Shown here in pieces: positions 1 through 11,996 of a stretch of 64,000 nucleotides of DNA. A model generated the notes under the pieces. The model saw nothing but the letters and a program-made list of their open reading frames with translations, had not been told where the DNA came from and searched no databases. The DNA comes from Paraconiothyrium sp. Pb-2020 (Eukaryota; Ascomycota; Dothideomycetes; Pleosporales; Didymosphaeriaceae): positions 620,001-684,000 of the forward strand of contig JAJUBI010000009.1 of the NCBI GenBank assembly GCA_022419385.1, read 5' to 3'. The position numbers and the translations under genes are program-made. Each line of letters opens with the position of its first letter. The stretch's first letter is position 1.

Positions 1-44
1 TGGCTGAGCTTCAATAAGGCCTCCACCTATTCTTGTTCCTAATC

Positions 45-1134
45 ATGGAGTTTTCTACGAATGCAAATTTTCTCGATCGCATATGGCTCCCAAGGCCAGA
101 TACCACGCAAGACGCAAAAGCCATTCTACTCAAGCATTTTAACCTTTCGGGCGCTCTGAAGGAACTCGACAGTCAGTAAGACCGCAACTATCTCATTGAA
201 ACTGGCGCGGGGAGCTTTGTCCTCAAGATTTGCCTCGCGGAATACGAGCTTACCGAATCAGAGGCGCAGGTGTCGGCGTTCCAGCATCTTCGTACGATGT
301 CAGACGTTCCAGGTGTACCGAGCATCATACCAACCACTGGAGGTGAATCTATTACCTTGTTGGATATAAGTGGACGAAGGTATTGGGCACGTCTTCTCGA
401 ATACCTTGAAACCGAGCCACTTGAGGACGAGAGAATCTTTCCCCGGAGTTGATACGTTCTCTTGATGCTCGTGCCGCAAATATAACGCTCGGTCTTCCCG
501 ACTTTGACCATCCAGGCCTGAGTTGTAGCCTGCAATGGGGTCTGCGCAATGAGGTTTAGTAGCGGGTTATCTGCTTTTGTCAGTCCGTGACGATGAGCGG
601 CGAAACCGCATAATTAAGGGAATGGCCTCCGCCGTCACACGACTGGAGCCGCGAAAGAAGGATCTACTTATTGAAGCAGTCCATCACGATCTTACTGGAA
701 ACAATTTCTTGGATCGCAAAAACCAGTTCGTTGTGTCGATACCTGACGCTGTTATTGATTTCGGCGATATCACGCGAGGCTGGCTAGTCAGCGACGTTGT
801 CGTCCTGTGCGTTTGGATGCTTCATTACAGCGAACCGGACATGCAATCCATCCTTCTAGTAGTCAACCCCTACAACGAGATTCGCCCCCTGAAAGATGCC
901 GAGCTGCAGGCCAAATGGCCACTCATCATCGTTCGCTCTGTCGTGCTTCTTGCTTGCAGTGAGCACCAGCGTTCACTCGATCCCGTCAACCCTTATCGCG
1001 ACCTGGAGATTGAACGAGATGTGTTCGAAAGGGTGACAAGTGTCGATGCGGATCTCATTTATACCAAGATCACAAATGCACTAGCAGGAGTCGCAGCGGG
1101 TGGGGAAGAAAATACAACCTATTTACAGACGTAA
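45..1134 (+). pseudogene. Relic of an APH/hydroxylysine-kinase-like phosphotransferase gene
   Basis: The reading frame opens at the ATG at 45, meets an in-frame TAA at 177-179, and continues in the same frame to about 440. It then changes frame near 440 and again near 550, and ends at 1134. Joined by eye, the pieces give the aminoglycoside-phosphotransferase fold order. There is a GAGSFVLKI nucleotide-binding strand, then the catalytic-loop motif VHHDLTGNNFL (H-x-D-x4-N), then VIDFGDITRGWLVSD with the metal-binding DFGD. Such proteins phosphorylate small amines; the hydroxylysine-kinase-like subgroup is the closest by eye. No fused aminotransferase domain is visible downstream. With one stop and two frame changes the locus cannot make the full enzyme. 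The breaks could be mutation or poor sequence; a nonsense codon plus two shifts favours real decay. Confidence 0.7.
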
Positions 1135-1230
1135 ATTAGCTTGCAATTATTGAATCGGGACCATCTACAACCCACCAGTGCAAACGAAAGTGTTCTAAAA
1201 ACTTTAAACCTTACGGTAACAAGCATGACT

Positions 1231-1548
1231 TCAGCGCCTTGCTCTCCCCTTCCTATACCTTTTACTCCAATCATTCCACACCTCCGACTTCGTACCTTCA
1301 AGCCACAGCCATGAACCCTCTGCATATTCCTCTCCGGCTGCAATAGCATGCCTCCCTTTTGCATAACCGACACCGTGACGAATGCTTTGTGGTAATTGCC
1401 CACGAAGCAAATCGTGCGCGGCTTCTGCTGCAGCCTCGTTGACGATCAATACTGTGAAGTGTGGATCCAGTCTATTCGTCGGTGCTTTTCCTCCACCGCT
1501 TCTCTTGTCCCGTGTCGGACTTTTTGCGTTGGAAATTCCGCTTGACAT
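1231..1548 (-). CDS. Possible small hypothetical protein (105 aa)
   Basis: A continuous frame runs from the ATG at 1548 to a stop at 1231. The deduced protein is basic at both ends, with a helix-like middle rich in Ala and Glu (for example VNEAAAEAAHDLLRGQL) and a Trp-rich C-terminal part (GSWLWLEGTKSEVWNDWSKRY). The composition looks protein-like rather than random, but I recognise no family, signal peptide or membrane segment. It lies between the phosphotransferase relic and the Ca2+-ATPase 3' end, with no partner gene. An upstream exon cannot be excluded. Confidence 0.35.
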   Translation of the reverse strand: MSSGISNAKSPTRDKRSGGGKAPTNRLDPHFTVLIVNEAAAEAAHDLLRGQLPQSIRHGVGYAKGRHAIAAGEEYAEGSWLWLEGTKSEVWNDWSKRYRKGRARR

Positions 1549-1972
1549 CTCAATATGCGCGAAGGCGGCTATATTGCTTTCGTGGATATGAGGGGCAGAA
1601 GTAGACGTGCTCTAGACTGACAAGTTTGCATACGAACAGCATACTGAGTAGTGATATGTCTACGTCCAGCAATGGTCTATCCCATGTCCCCTCAACCCAA
1701 TGCCAGTCTCAAAGCATCTATGCGAAGATACCACAAGTCTCTGCAAATTATAGATCAACCTTCGTTCGACCAATGCAAGTCTACCGCGGCGCGAGCCTTT
1801 TATACCGGAATAACGCCCCAGCTCAAGCGCATAGCGCGAGCTCCTGTATCCTCAAAACGCCAGCCCCGTGTATATATTGCCTAACCCATGGATGACCCTG
1901 TCCCACACAAACCACCCGACCGACGCGTTTCCCAGACTTGCCCATCCCATCCCATCACAAAACACCAGATGA

Positions 1973-4900
1973 TTACAAGACGCTCTTCTCCCCGCCTCCC
2001 TCAACGCTCACCGTCTCAACAGGCGATTTCCCCCTCCCCTTATAACTCCCCCCATCACTGACTTCATCCTCATCCGCCTTCCCCTTCTTCCTCGCCATCT
2101 TCTCCGACACCCTGTCTGTAAATCTCGCAAGCGGTCGATACAACGCCACAAACGGCCTCCCCACGAACTTCGCAACAACCCCAAACCACGCATCAGGGAA
2201 TAACCGTACACACACGCCCCACGGCACACACAACAGCGCCACAACCACGCTGATCGCCCACTGATTCCCGTTCAGCTGCACGATACTAAACGCCGTGCTG
2301 CCGAAGTAAATTATTACCACCTGGCACCCCACCATGATGACGTTCATAGCGATGAAGTAGTAGTTCTTATGGATGCCGACGAAAATATTAAGCTTATTAT
2401 CCAGACGACGGTTGTTGTACTGATTGAAGATCTGCAGCCAGACAAACACGTTGAAGATGATAGTGCGCATCTCATTCTCGGGGTAGGGGAGGAACTTTGG
2501 GCCGGCGAAGTGCAGGATGAAGGTCGCTGTCATCTGGAAGAGGGCTTGGCCGATAATCATTTTCCACATGGTGAGGCTTATGATGGAGGCGCTGCGGGGG
2601 TGGGTGGGCGATCGAGGATTTCGGCGGTGGGAGGGTCGGTGGAGAGGGAGAGCGCGGCGAGGGAGTCCATGAAGAGGTTGATCCAGAGGAGTTGGACTGC
2701 GGTGAGGACGGAGCGCATCTCTGGGTCTTGGATTGCGGTGACGAAGGCGACGATCATGGCGGTAATGTTGACGGTGATCTGGAATTGGAGGAACTTTTGA
2801 ACGGCGTCGTTGACGGCACGCCCCCACATTAGAGCTGTCAGGATCGAAGCAAAATTGTCGTCCATCAGGATGATTGCTGATGCTTCCTTCGCTACCTCCG
2901 TGCCAGAGATGCCCATCGAGAAGCCAATGTCCGCCGCCTTGAGTGCTGGTCCGTCGTTAGTTCCATCGCCGGTGACTGCAACAATACCACCAAGCTCGCG
3001 CAGCTTGGTGACCAAGATCCGCTTGTCCTCTGGGGATGATCTGGCAAGAACCTGCAGACGCGGAAGGGTGTCGTTCATTTCCTGGTCGCTAAGCTTTCTG
3101 AACTCGGGACCTTCCATCACAACGCCGTCGGTGTATATGCCGCAATCAGTAGCAATAGCCTTAGCTGTAACGATGTTGTCGCCAGTGACCATGCGGACGA
3201 TGACGCCTGCGTGCTTGCACTTTGCGACCGCATCTCCGACGCCCGGACGGAGAGGATCTTGGATGCCAACCACACCAATATATGTCATGCCGTTAAGCAG
3301 TGCGCCTAGATCCGAAGCGACAGAAGGATCATCGGGGTTCTCGGCGCCTTGGGGTGGCCATTGTGCGAAGTCTTTGTAGATGAGGCCTATAGTACGAAGA
3401 GACTGCTGCGCATAAGAGTCGATGATGTCCGATATAGCCTTCCTTCGAGTGGCATCCATGGAGACATCCCCATTAGGTAGAGCAAGTGAGGTAGAGAATC
3501 GCAGGAGGATTTCCGAAGCGCCTTTGATGAGCAGCCGGTAAGTTCCGTTAGGTAACCTTTGCACAGCACCCATACACTTGCGACCGGAATCGAATGGCAG
3601 CATCTGGACCATTTGTGCGCTAGTGCGTTCTTGAGAGAGCGAAGTCATGCCCAGGACGTTTTTTGCGAAGCCTAGAAGCGCCGTTTCAGTCTTCGAACCG
3701 ACGAACCCGAACTCGCCGCCATCGCCCTCGAATGCTGTAGAATTGATGGCGATAGACTCTATCAAGAGCCGCGTCTGCTGAGCAGTCAAGCGTTTTGCAA
3801 ACTGTGAAGACCGGCTGTCCGATGCCCCGGGGTTCTTGTCGTCGAATGAGTCCTCGCCAAAGGTACCTGTGACGACGGTCATCTTGTTCTGCGTCAAAGT
3901 TCCCGTCTTGTCCGAGCACACTGTGGTCGCGTTTCCCATCGTCTCACATGACTTGAGGATACGAACAAGATTGTTCATCTTGACCATCTGTGAGGTGGCA
4001 AATGCAAGCGATAGAGTGATGGCAAGCGGTAGACCTTCGGGAACAGCAACGACAATGATGGTCACAGATACAATGAGAATATCCATAAACTCTGAGGCCT
4101 TCTCGGCGGGGCTCAGAAGGCTTCCAGGGAAAGTTGCGACAAGACGGAAGAGCAAAACCAATAGCAGGAGAAACGAGGCAAAACTCGCAAGCTTCGCGAT
4201 AGCTTTGGCGAGCTTGTCGAGCTTGATCTGGAGAGGTGTCTGTTCTGGTTCCTGCCGCATAGCCATGAGGATCTTTCCATAACTGGAGTTGACACCAACA
4301 GAGGTTACGAGATCTGCCATGGTGAGTTCACCGCTTTCCTTATAAGCCAAGGGCAAGGGTGAGCTTACAAGTTCCAACGCCCTCGAGCACCTTGCTTCCG
4401 GAGATGACGAATGGGTCAAGATCCTTGCTCTCATTGTGACCGCGCTCAAGCAGCCGCAGAACCTGTTCAGCGTTCGTCTTCTTCATCTGATCGGATTCTC
4501 CAGTAGCCGAGCTCTCGTCGCATTTGACATTATGACCCGAGATGAAGACTCCATCAGCCGGAATGAGATCGCCAGGCTCCATATGAAGCACGTCGCCTAC
4601 CAAGATATCATAGACTGAGATCGTAAAGGACTTTCCAGAGCGAATAACTTTGACCTCGCGAGCCTCCTTTTTTGCATTGAGCTTGACAAATGCGCGCTCT
4701 TTTTGAAAGTCGTTGATAGCGCCTACCAAGACGACAACAACAATCGAGACGCAGATAGCACAGCCCTCGATCCAGTCAACGGACGGAGGGGCTCCAGGCC
4801 CATGATCCACGCCAAACGTTTCGTACAGACCGAGAGCTAGAGAAATAACAGCTGCGACTGTGAGTAGGATGAGCACGCTCTCCGTGTAGTACCTATCGGC

Positions 4901-5717
4901 AGAATGCGTCAGCAAAGGCAAAGTAGCTGTCAGCCACCATCACTTACGCTTCCCACATAAGCATCAGGAAGGACTTTGGCTTCTTCGCTGGAAGCACGTT
5001 GGCGCTGAATACTCGTTTGCGGTCATAGAAAGCATCTTTCGCGTGTGACCCGGTCCCAGAAGCTCCAGCATCGGTAACGTCAACATGGCGAACCTCAACG
5101 GGACGAGGAAGCGTCGATGTAATACCGCGTGCTTTCCGGTACTGCTTCGTGACCTCTTCAAAAGACAACGTTCCTGCTAACTCGGTCTCCTCAGTGCTCA
5201 ATCCCGCATCGACATCGGTCCTTAGGCCGGTTTCAAGACCTGGGAGCCCGCCAAGAGCGATGAAAGCACCTAGCGACTTGGGGTTCAACAATTTATTCAG
5301 TTGCCCTGGGGAGAATGCGAACTTATTGTTGAGAACTGCAAAGTCCTTCTCGGACCCTGGGTCAGCCTTGAGGGCATCATCATGGAGATATGAGTCCAGC
5401 GTGTGTGTCGATGCGCCCGCAGATGTGGTAGGCGGCGCGAGTGTGGCCTCGCTTGCTGCTCGACTTCGGCCTGTGAAAGGGTTCGAGCCAGATGCTGTGC
5501 TTTGGGCACTTGTCGATGGATTTCGGAAATGCATCTGTCTGAAGGATCGTTCCGGAGCCAGTGTAGCAGGCGAGATGTCGTCAACAGCAGTAACTGCGGT
5601 TAGTGTATCTTCCGTGTTGGCACGCATTGGTGTCCTCGGTATCTCAACTGTGATCTCTGGAAGCGGCGGCAAAGCTTCATTTCGTGCGCGACCGGGCGCA
5701 TGGTTGGGTGTAACCAT
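1973..5717 (-). CDS. Vacuolar/plasma-membrane Ca2+-transporting P-type ATPase (PMC1/PMCA type)
   Basis: Three exons (5717-4948, 4892-4369, 4313-1973) encode about 1211 residues if one missing base is assumed. The enzyme pumps Ca2+ out of the cytosol, in fungi usually into the vacuole. Domains in order: disordered N-terminus (about 180 aa), first membrane pairs (VLILLTVAAVISLALGLYE), actuator motif ESSATGESD, the PEGL motif in M4 (VVAVPEGLPLAITLS), phosphorylation site CSDKTGTLT with Asp566, hinge VTGDGTNDGPALKAADIG, and the C-terminal membrane bundle beginning at MWKMIIGQ. The start at 5717 gives a Pro-rich tail; an in-frame ATG lies 45 nt upstream. Oddity: near 2596-2609, after DRPPTP, the frame shifts by one base inside a run of five C, and the remaining roughly 200 residues continue cleanly in the new frame. 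A missing C would explain it. Confidence 0.93.
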
Positions 5718-7299
5718 GCTCGGCACGGAATATGTAATAAGACTAAGTATTAAGGGGGACAATGAGTGATATGGGTCAAAGTGATGAAAGTGCGAGGCAC
5801 GACGCGTTTTCCATTGTGAAGTGCATCTTCAAGACGCTGATATAGTGATCTACGAACTGCTGCGTCGTTTCTCGCAGTGGGTCGGATATGCAGAAGGCGA
5901 GGCACAAGCGGTCACCAGCGGACGCCCAGCCCGCCCGCCGAGAAGCATAGAGGCCAAAGGCAGGAATGATGCCCAGGTGATGGTGACAATCGACTTCAAG
6001 AGACATTGAGGCAGTGCAAAATGAGACGGATAGTAGGTCTTCTAACAGGATATGACAGGCATGGTGGGGACATTGTGGGCAGAGGCGTGGCGAATCAGCG
6101 CGGTTTGAAACAACTGCAGGAACCAGACAGCAGAAGCGCAGGGAAACCGCAACAGATAAAGGCTTGGAGTAAAGCTTGGGTGAGCTGCTCTTGAAATACG
6201 AATCAAAGGAGAAGCAGCGGTGGACGTGACTGATGTGATGAACGCGGGTGGCTCGTGCAGACTTCGAGGCGGCAACCCTTCTCAGGTTCTTGGTGAGGCT
6301 TCGGCAGTTGTAGCGCGTTGCAACTGATGGGACGGAAGGTCTTGGTGGAGTTTGACGATCTCATTCGAGAAGGTAGCCGCCGCCGAGTCACAAAGCGACA
6401 CCGTGTCGTGTGCTGGGCCGACGTATAGCCGAATCGCAATTGCTCCAGCGCAGTGATCATATCTTCTCATTGCCGACACTCATCTCGCCCGGCTTGAGAA
6501 ATGTTCTTCGGCGCGTGGGGTCTCGGTGACGATGGTCTCAACGCGACAGCCCAGGCAGGGGTGAGAACTCGCAGCAATGCATCCTCGATTGGCCTGCCGC
6601 AAGGCTGACTGCCGCCGGAAGCGGGCGCATGGCAAAGGCAAAAGGCATCGCGGAGGCCTGAAGAATCGACGGAGGGCGGGAAAATCTCCGCTTCGTCGCG
6701 CCGAGGAAGAGAGACGTGTGGAGGGCTGAGGCCAAGGATCGAGGTGCGATGCAGGCGCGGAGCGTGTCCCGCTCTCCTCCGCGCGCTAACGCGTTCTTTC
6801 TAGAAAAAAGACGATTAGCGAGGGCAGGTGCACGCGCTCGTTAAGACAGGGCAGCAATTAACACAGGAAGCGTATGATTGCTGGGCGAAACGCGCGCGCA
6901 TAAGCAAAGCAGCACACTCCAGACCGGCCGTAACGTCACAGGCAGTCGTTCGCGCTGTGGTGCGGAGGTTGCTGCGGCAGATCTGCTTCGCCCTTGCCCC
7001 CGTGAGCGCCAGAGGGAAGGCGCTACCGATTAGTCACCCACCGCGATGCCCTGCCAGCTGCTTTCGCTCCATCTGTAAAACATGCCCGATTCTCATCTTC
7101 CGCCTTCTTGCTCCTCTATTGCCCACCTTATATCTCCTTTTCCGGGTCGTTCGATATCCGGTGCGGGATCCCCGACGTCCCTGCTCCTGCTCTCGTGTTC
7201 GTCCATCCCTGAGCCAACTTGCACAGCCCACGGCTACGACGACATCCGGGGACATGTGTCCATTCAGTAACTTGAACCTACTATTTACCCACTATATAC
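5718..7299. other. Intergenic region, shared upstream of the Ca2+-ATPase (-) and the Zn2Cys6 gene (+)
   Basis: The stretch is about 1.6 kb. It has only short overlapping open frames on both strands, rich in Arg, Ser and Pro, without recognisable domains. It probably holds the divergent promoters and leaders of the flanking genes. I see no repeat, tRNA or transposon feature in it. Confidence 0.5.
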
Positions 7300-9019
7300 A
7301 TGCTGACGGCTACAGCCTCGTTGCCAGCGGGCGAAGCTCCGGCTCGCTTTTCGCCAGCAGCCCTTCAAGACTGGGCTCCGAGGCGCAAGTCAGTGTCCAA
7401 CGCCTGTGAAAGGTGTCGAAGACGCAAGGTAGCTAGCCGTTCTTTGGACGAGAGAATCCATGTCTGAAGGCCTCCAGATTCGATGCGATGGGGATACTCC
7501 ATGTGCAACGTGTAAAAGATTCTCATTGAATTGTTCGTGGCCTTGGTCGAATCCTCGTTCCTCTGGCGTGGCAGCTAACAGCCTCCAGGTGTGAGAACAC
7601 AAAAACCAAGAGAAGTCGTCGCATCGTCAGTATCCTCCACCGTTGCGCCCCTGACGCGCGCTATCACGTGACTTTACCAACACCATGCAGAGAACACCAA
7701 GCAGCACTAGAAAGTCGAATACACCATCTGGAAGCTCAGTTGGCCGCACACGTGAATGCGCCCATGCATGGAATGGAGTCAATAGACGAAAATCTGATGT
7801 CCTCGACGCCAACCAGCTTTGATTGGGGCCAGAGTCCACCGCCACTGTCGTTGGACACGAACTTCACCTCCGCCTTCACCGCTGAACCCTCGCAATGGAT
7901 CTCGGAAGCTTCTCGGCTGGCAGCGCAGGGGCAAGAGTGCCCGCAATAGCCATCACTGAATGTGAGCTTGTCCCCAACGCGGCAGTTGTATCTTCACCAG
8001 TACCTTCATTCTGGTCAGCACCACACGCGCATCGTCCCCCGATGGCCCGCCCACGAGTGCGCCCTCGTATCCACCCATGGGTTTTTCCTGAGCACCAAGT
8101 CTTACACACCGTCTCCAGGCCCACCGCACGCTACAGAGTGGGTTTCATGGCCCAGAGAAAAAGTTGAAACCCGAAGCACCTCAGAGTGGTAGCATCTCGC
8201 GCGCCACCTCAATATCGTCCAACTCTCAGGAAAGCGAAGAGCAAGGCACTGAAGACGAAAGCGACGTCCTACTCTTGCGCCCGCGCCGCGCCTACCCGCC
8301 CAGGACTTTTCGCCGCGCACACCGAAAGCCCGCCACGGGCTCTTCGCGCTCGAGCTTCACCGACAGGAGCAGAGCGCTGACCACAACACCCTTTCCGAGT
8401 CGCTTCGAAGCCGAGACTCTCACGTCCGAGTTTGTTCAGCTTTGGAATCTGCGGAACAGCGAGGGTACTCTGTGACGCCAGGCCTTTTCAGTCGCTTTTG
8501 TGAATCCGTCTACCCTGATCCCAAAAGCGAGGTGTCGCGCTCGAGATTCCTGTATCAACACAAATGGCCGTTTCCACGTCTTCATGGCTATGGCCATTAG
8601 CATGAAGATGCGTATCAAAGCCAGCCCGGAAACACAAATTCTCCTTGACACCTGCTACGACCTCGCTATGCAGCAAGCATCCTCGGCACCGTTCTGGCAA
8701 GAAAGGGGGGCGTAGAAGCTACACAGCTTTCAACATCTTTGCTTCTATCCGCAAAGAGCCGCAATTTGCGCCGAAGCCCCTGCAGCCTTCATGTCTTGGT
8801 GACGTGCTTGCGAGGATGAAGTCAAGATTTTTTATGGGCAAGGTGGCAGTTGATCGAGGCATTTCGCATTGCATTGCCGCTCCTGTACACTACCCACGCA
8901 TTGTTTTCACTGTACATGTCCTTCTGATATACCAACGCAATAGACTTTATGACCATGACCCGCGTCGCTTTGCCCCTGAGGGCGAAACGGTTTTGCAAGC
9001 TTACAACAGAGCTTACTGA
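7300..9019 (+). pseudogene. Zn2Cys6 transcription factor, DNA-binding exons intact, body degraded
   Basis: The N-terminal gene structure is clean: exons 7300-7428, 7478-7532, 7589-7625 and 7691-7949, with good GT...AG introns. They encode a complete binuclear zinc cluster (ACERCRRRKIRCDGDTPCAT, then CKRFSLNC) followed by a short coiled linker (EHQAALESRIHHLEAQLAAH). The frame stops at 7949 after about 160 aa. Beyond it, family-like pieces occur in changing frames. PTRQLYLHQYL lies near 7975. SVYPDPKSEV lies near 8510, in a different frame from VFMAMAISMKMRI near 8580. ILLDTCYDLAMQQASSAPFW runs to about 8697, and FASIRKEPQFAPKPLQPS follows in another frame. These resemble the fungal-specific transcription factor middle region. 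The locus could still make a truncated DNA-binding protein, but the activator body is broken. Confidence 0.65.
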
Positions 9020-9902
9020 TTACTGCCAGGACAGGCGAAGTTGAAATCACTTGACTATAGCTCCGCTCATCGATACGGCTTATCAACCATGAACGAACGA
9101 GTTACGATGCTCCGACTCAACTTTGCAGCACCGCGCTGATTTGACGGCAGCTTTAAGAACAATTTCTACGTGTTGATGACTATCTGCACGAGCATCGCTG
9201 ATAAACTAACAGACTGCAAGAAAAAATACTCAATTTGCACAACTCTCTCGTGATTTACTCCATGTCCTTCAACAACCTAGACCCTAACTAACAGACAAAT
9301 TTCAACAGCAAGAACCATAACTAGGCGAAAAAATATAGCAATACGCCCAAACGCAGGCAAGAGGGTACTGAGATGTTGCGTATCCGGGACGAGAGCTGCG
9401 GCGGCGCGGAAGGCGTGGGCAGGCGGAGAGCACATGAGAGTGCTATATCTGGATGATTGGGGAAAGAGATCCAATATCGCTGAGGCTAGTCTGAAGAAGG
9501 CGGTCACCGAGGACGAGAACGATATAATCCCGGGCAAGGACGGTCGCGGATTAAATGCGACTTGATACGTGTAGCGCTGCGCAGTGCGCAGTCCCATTGT
9601 GGTGTGGGTGAGGACAGATATTTCTCCGAGAACGATAAACTCTAGGGGCATATGTCCGAGCATAAGGACCACTTCTTCACCTCGTTGCGCAGCACGATGT
9701 GAAGTGGTAGATAAATTTGAGAAAGCTACAGCCTGAAGACTCTAGGGAGATCCGAGGAATCAAGAGTGTAAAGAAATCGGAAGCTCTAGAGTAGACAGCG
9801 CCAGTGTACTGCAGTTTGTGATTTCCTCTGGTCTTCAGTTCTTGTGAGGCCATCTCGGAATCGGAAAGTGTCCTGCGAATTGTGTTCTGCGAGTGGATAG
9901 TT
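9020..9902. other. Gap without a recognisable gene
   Basis: It lies between the degraded Zn2Cys6 gene and the 3' debris of the HET gene. A 131-codon frame on the minus strand (9277-9672) has no recognisable domain and no supporting splice or start context, so I do not call it. Confidence 0.4.
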
Positions 9903-10385
9903 CTATATGATTGTGACATCCGATAAAGGCTCATTTGCGAACTTGGACCAGTCTGCCAAGTTGAAAAGGCCTACACGTTTGTACATTGTACATTGCTCCC
10001 TGAATTCATGAGGAGCAACCCACTGCAGCGATTTGCCCGATTGTTGTTCGTCAATGGTAGAAACGTTACGAGCGCTGGGGAGGGCCAAGATCGTCCATGT
10101 AAACGGTTGCTTCACCTGCAATTTCGAAGAAACTGACCTCTAATGGCTGTACGGGTTTTCCTTCCTTCCACGTGACTGTTAAATAAGAAAAGGTCCGTCG
10201 TTCTCATATCTCACACGGCCATGACGCACATTGCCTCGAACCACGAGATGGCCCTTCACTACCTCCGAGTATATAGCCTGTACTGATTTGGGAGTGCAAT
10301 CCAGATCGACTATCGTGCAACAGGGTTTCATTTGCGTGCTGATGAATTCATACGTGATGCGACTACGAGCGACGCCCAGGACCAA
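9903..10385 (-). pseudogene. Frame-shifted C-terminal remnant of the HET gene
   Basis: This continues the HET gene, which ends in frame at 10328. The typical C-terminal blocks of a long HET protein are all present but in three different frames. RITYEFISTQMKPCCTIVDL starts near 10370. FSYLTVTWKEGKPVQPLEV and FFEIAGEATVYMDDLGPP follow at about 10195-10085. WVAPHEFREQ and YKRVGLFNLADWSKF, with the final stop at 9903, follow below about 10065. The junctions are too tight for introns, so several small indels are needed. The pieces sit in the right order, so this is decay of one gene in place rather than a second gene. Confidence 0.65.
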
Positions 10386-11996
10386 GATGGGGCACGGTAA
10401 TGGCTAGGCAATTTGTGGGCAGAAAAGTTCGGAACGTACCAATGTAGCTGGGGTACAATTTGATATTCCCAAAGTCCTGCGTAATACCGCGGTCCAAGGG
10501 TAGAGGAGTAGGCTTCTGCTAATCCTGACAAGGCCGGCAACTTATCTCTGGCCAGGGTCATCTTCCGTTCACTGTACTCTGTGATCAGCGTTCGCCATTC
10601 CAACAAAGCAAAAGGCTTGTGTTTCGATGGTTGCGCAATGAATCTTCCTAATATGCCCCATTCGACCAACCCTGTCGGATATTGTCCTGCGTTCTGCGGT
10701 CCATGTGCGCACCGCCATTGTAGGGTCTTCGAAGCATAGAACAACACGCGTGGCGATAGGTATATCTCCTGCAGAGCCCATGCCCTCCGATTTATAGGCT
10801 CAATGGTCCCATGCCCACTATGTGAGCTAGGCGCGAGACACACGGTTCCAAAGCTGTTTTCCGAGATACGAAACGGCAGCCAAGTGCCGTGCATAGCCCT
10901 GCGAGCCTCAAGAAATCCTTTCGTGGAGCAGTGTGATGATGCTGCAACAATAGTAACATGTGACTGTCTGTATACCTCACCCATTCTTGCAATCTCATGC
11001 GTCTTGTCGTCATCAGAGTCTTGCAAGATACACAATGCGTCTATCCAAAGATAATCGACCGGGATCGCTTTCGCAACCAATATGGCATCAACAAGGGTTT
11101 TCGGTAAGTCGTCTATAGGAAGACGCTGTTCATATTGTTGCAAGTTCTTTTTCGTGAGGCCCGTTGAGTTGTTTGCCACCCCCCAACAATAAGACTTAGA
11201 GCGTTCAGCGAAGAATTGTGATGAACAAGCAGTGTCATTAGACTCACAAGGGCAGCATATCTTCCTTTCGAGTTGTTCGTCTCTAATAGCCGTGGATGCT
11301 GTGAGGGTGCTGTCGGGTTGACCTCAATGACACGCGAGGGCAGAGGTACGTCATTGAACGCCGCACAACACTCATGTACTGTGCAAGACTTGTTCCATGC
11401 CTGAATCTGTTCTCTCGTAGCTTCAAGGCTCATGTCTGATGGTGGCAGTCTCGATGTCACGAACGCTGCAGCTTCGTCCTGGGCCGCAGTGAAAGCGTAA
11501 AACCATTCGGTCCAAGTCACTTCATGGTGGAATTGTGCACAGATACCCCGAATGCGCCCGTGAAAAGGCGACAACTCAACATTTACCTCCTGCCGGTTGC
11601 GTGAAGCTACAGAAGCTGGGACAGCTTAGCGAAGGTTTTGGCAAACAGAACTCCCGTCCCAACGAGCCAAATTCAAGAGTGTGTTTCGGAAGGTCTCGTG
11701 GCATGTAAACTGCATCCTAAGGTGCCAACTCAGACTATACATCGAAGTTACATACCTGATAGATAAGACTTCTGAGCGGCAAGTTCTGAGCGTATCAATG
11801 TGCACCAGCAACAACCAGCTTCAGCCGCGGTGTGTATATTCGCGACATTGGTAGTGTAGGACAGCGTATCACTTGTTTGCATCGCATCGCTTTGATATAT
11901 CGTCGCACATAGTCTTTCGTAACCGCTGGTGTTGAAAACTTCGGTCCAACACCGCTCACATACTAGAGAACGAATCTCTTCGAGACGTGAGGGCAT
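10328..11996 (-). CDS. Heterokaryon-incompatibility (HET) domain protein, truncated
   Basis: HET-domain proteins trigger cell death after fusion of unlike fungal individuals. Exon 1 starts at the ATG at 11996 and carries the usual opening Cys/Trp motif (LVCERCW, then CCWCTL). A middle exon (about 11600-11248) has the block FYAFTAAQDEAAAFVTSRLP and the W-x3-C-x3-H-x-C segment. A clear intron (11247-11195) splits YAAL from SYCWG, the HET signature. The last exon carries LPKTLVDAI, DYLWIDALCILQD, EIARMGEVYRQSHVTIVAAS and RAWALQEIYLSPRVLFY, all standard HET blocks, and ends APSWSWASL before the frame runs to a stop at 10328. The exon 1-2 join is uncertain; several splice choices fit. The expected C-terminal part is present downstream in other frames, so the full-length protein is broken while the HET domain itself looks intact. 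Confidence 0.8.

Noticed and set aside
9277..9672. 131-codon minus-strand open frame
   Set aside because: No domain, no splice support, and a composition typical of chance frames. It could not be told apart from noise.
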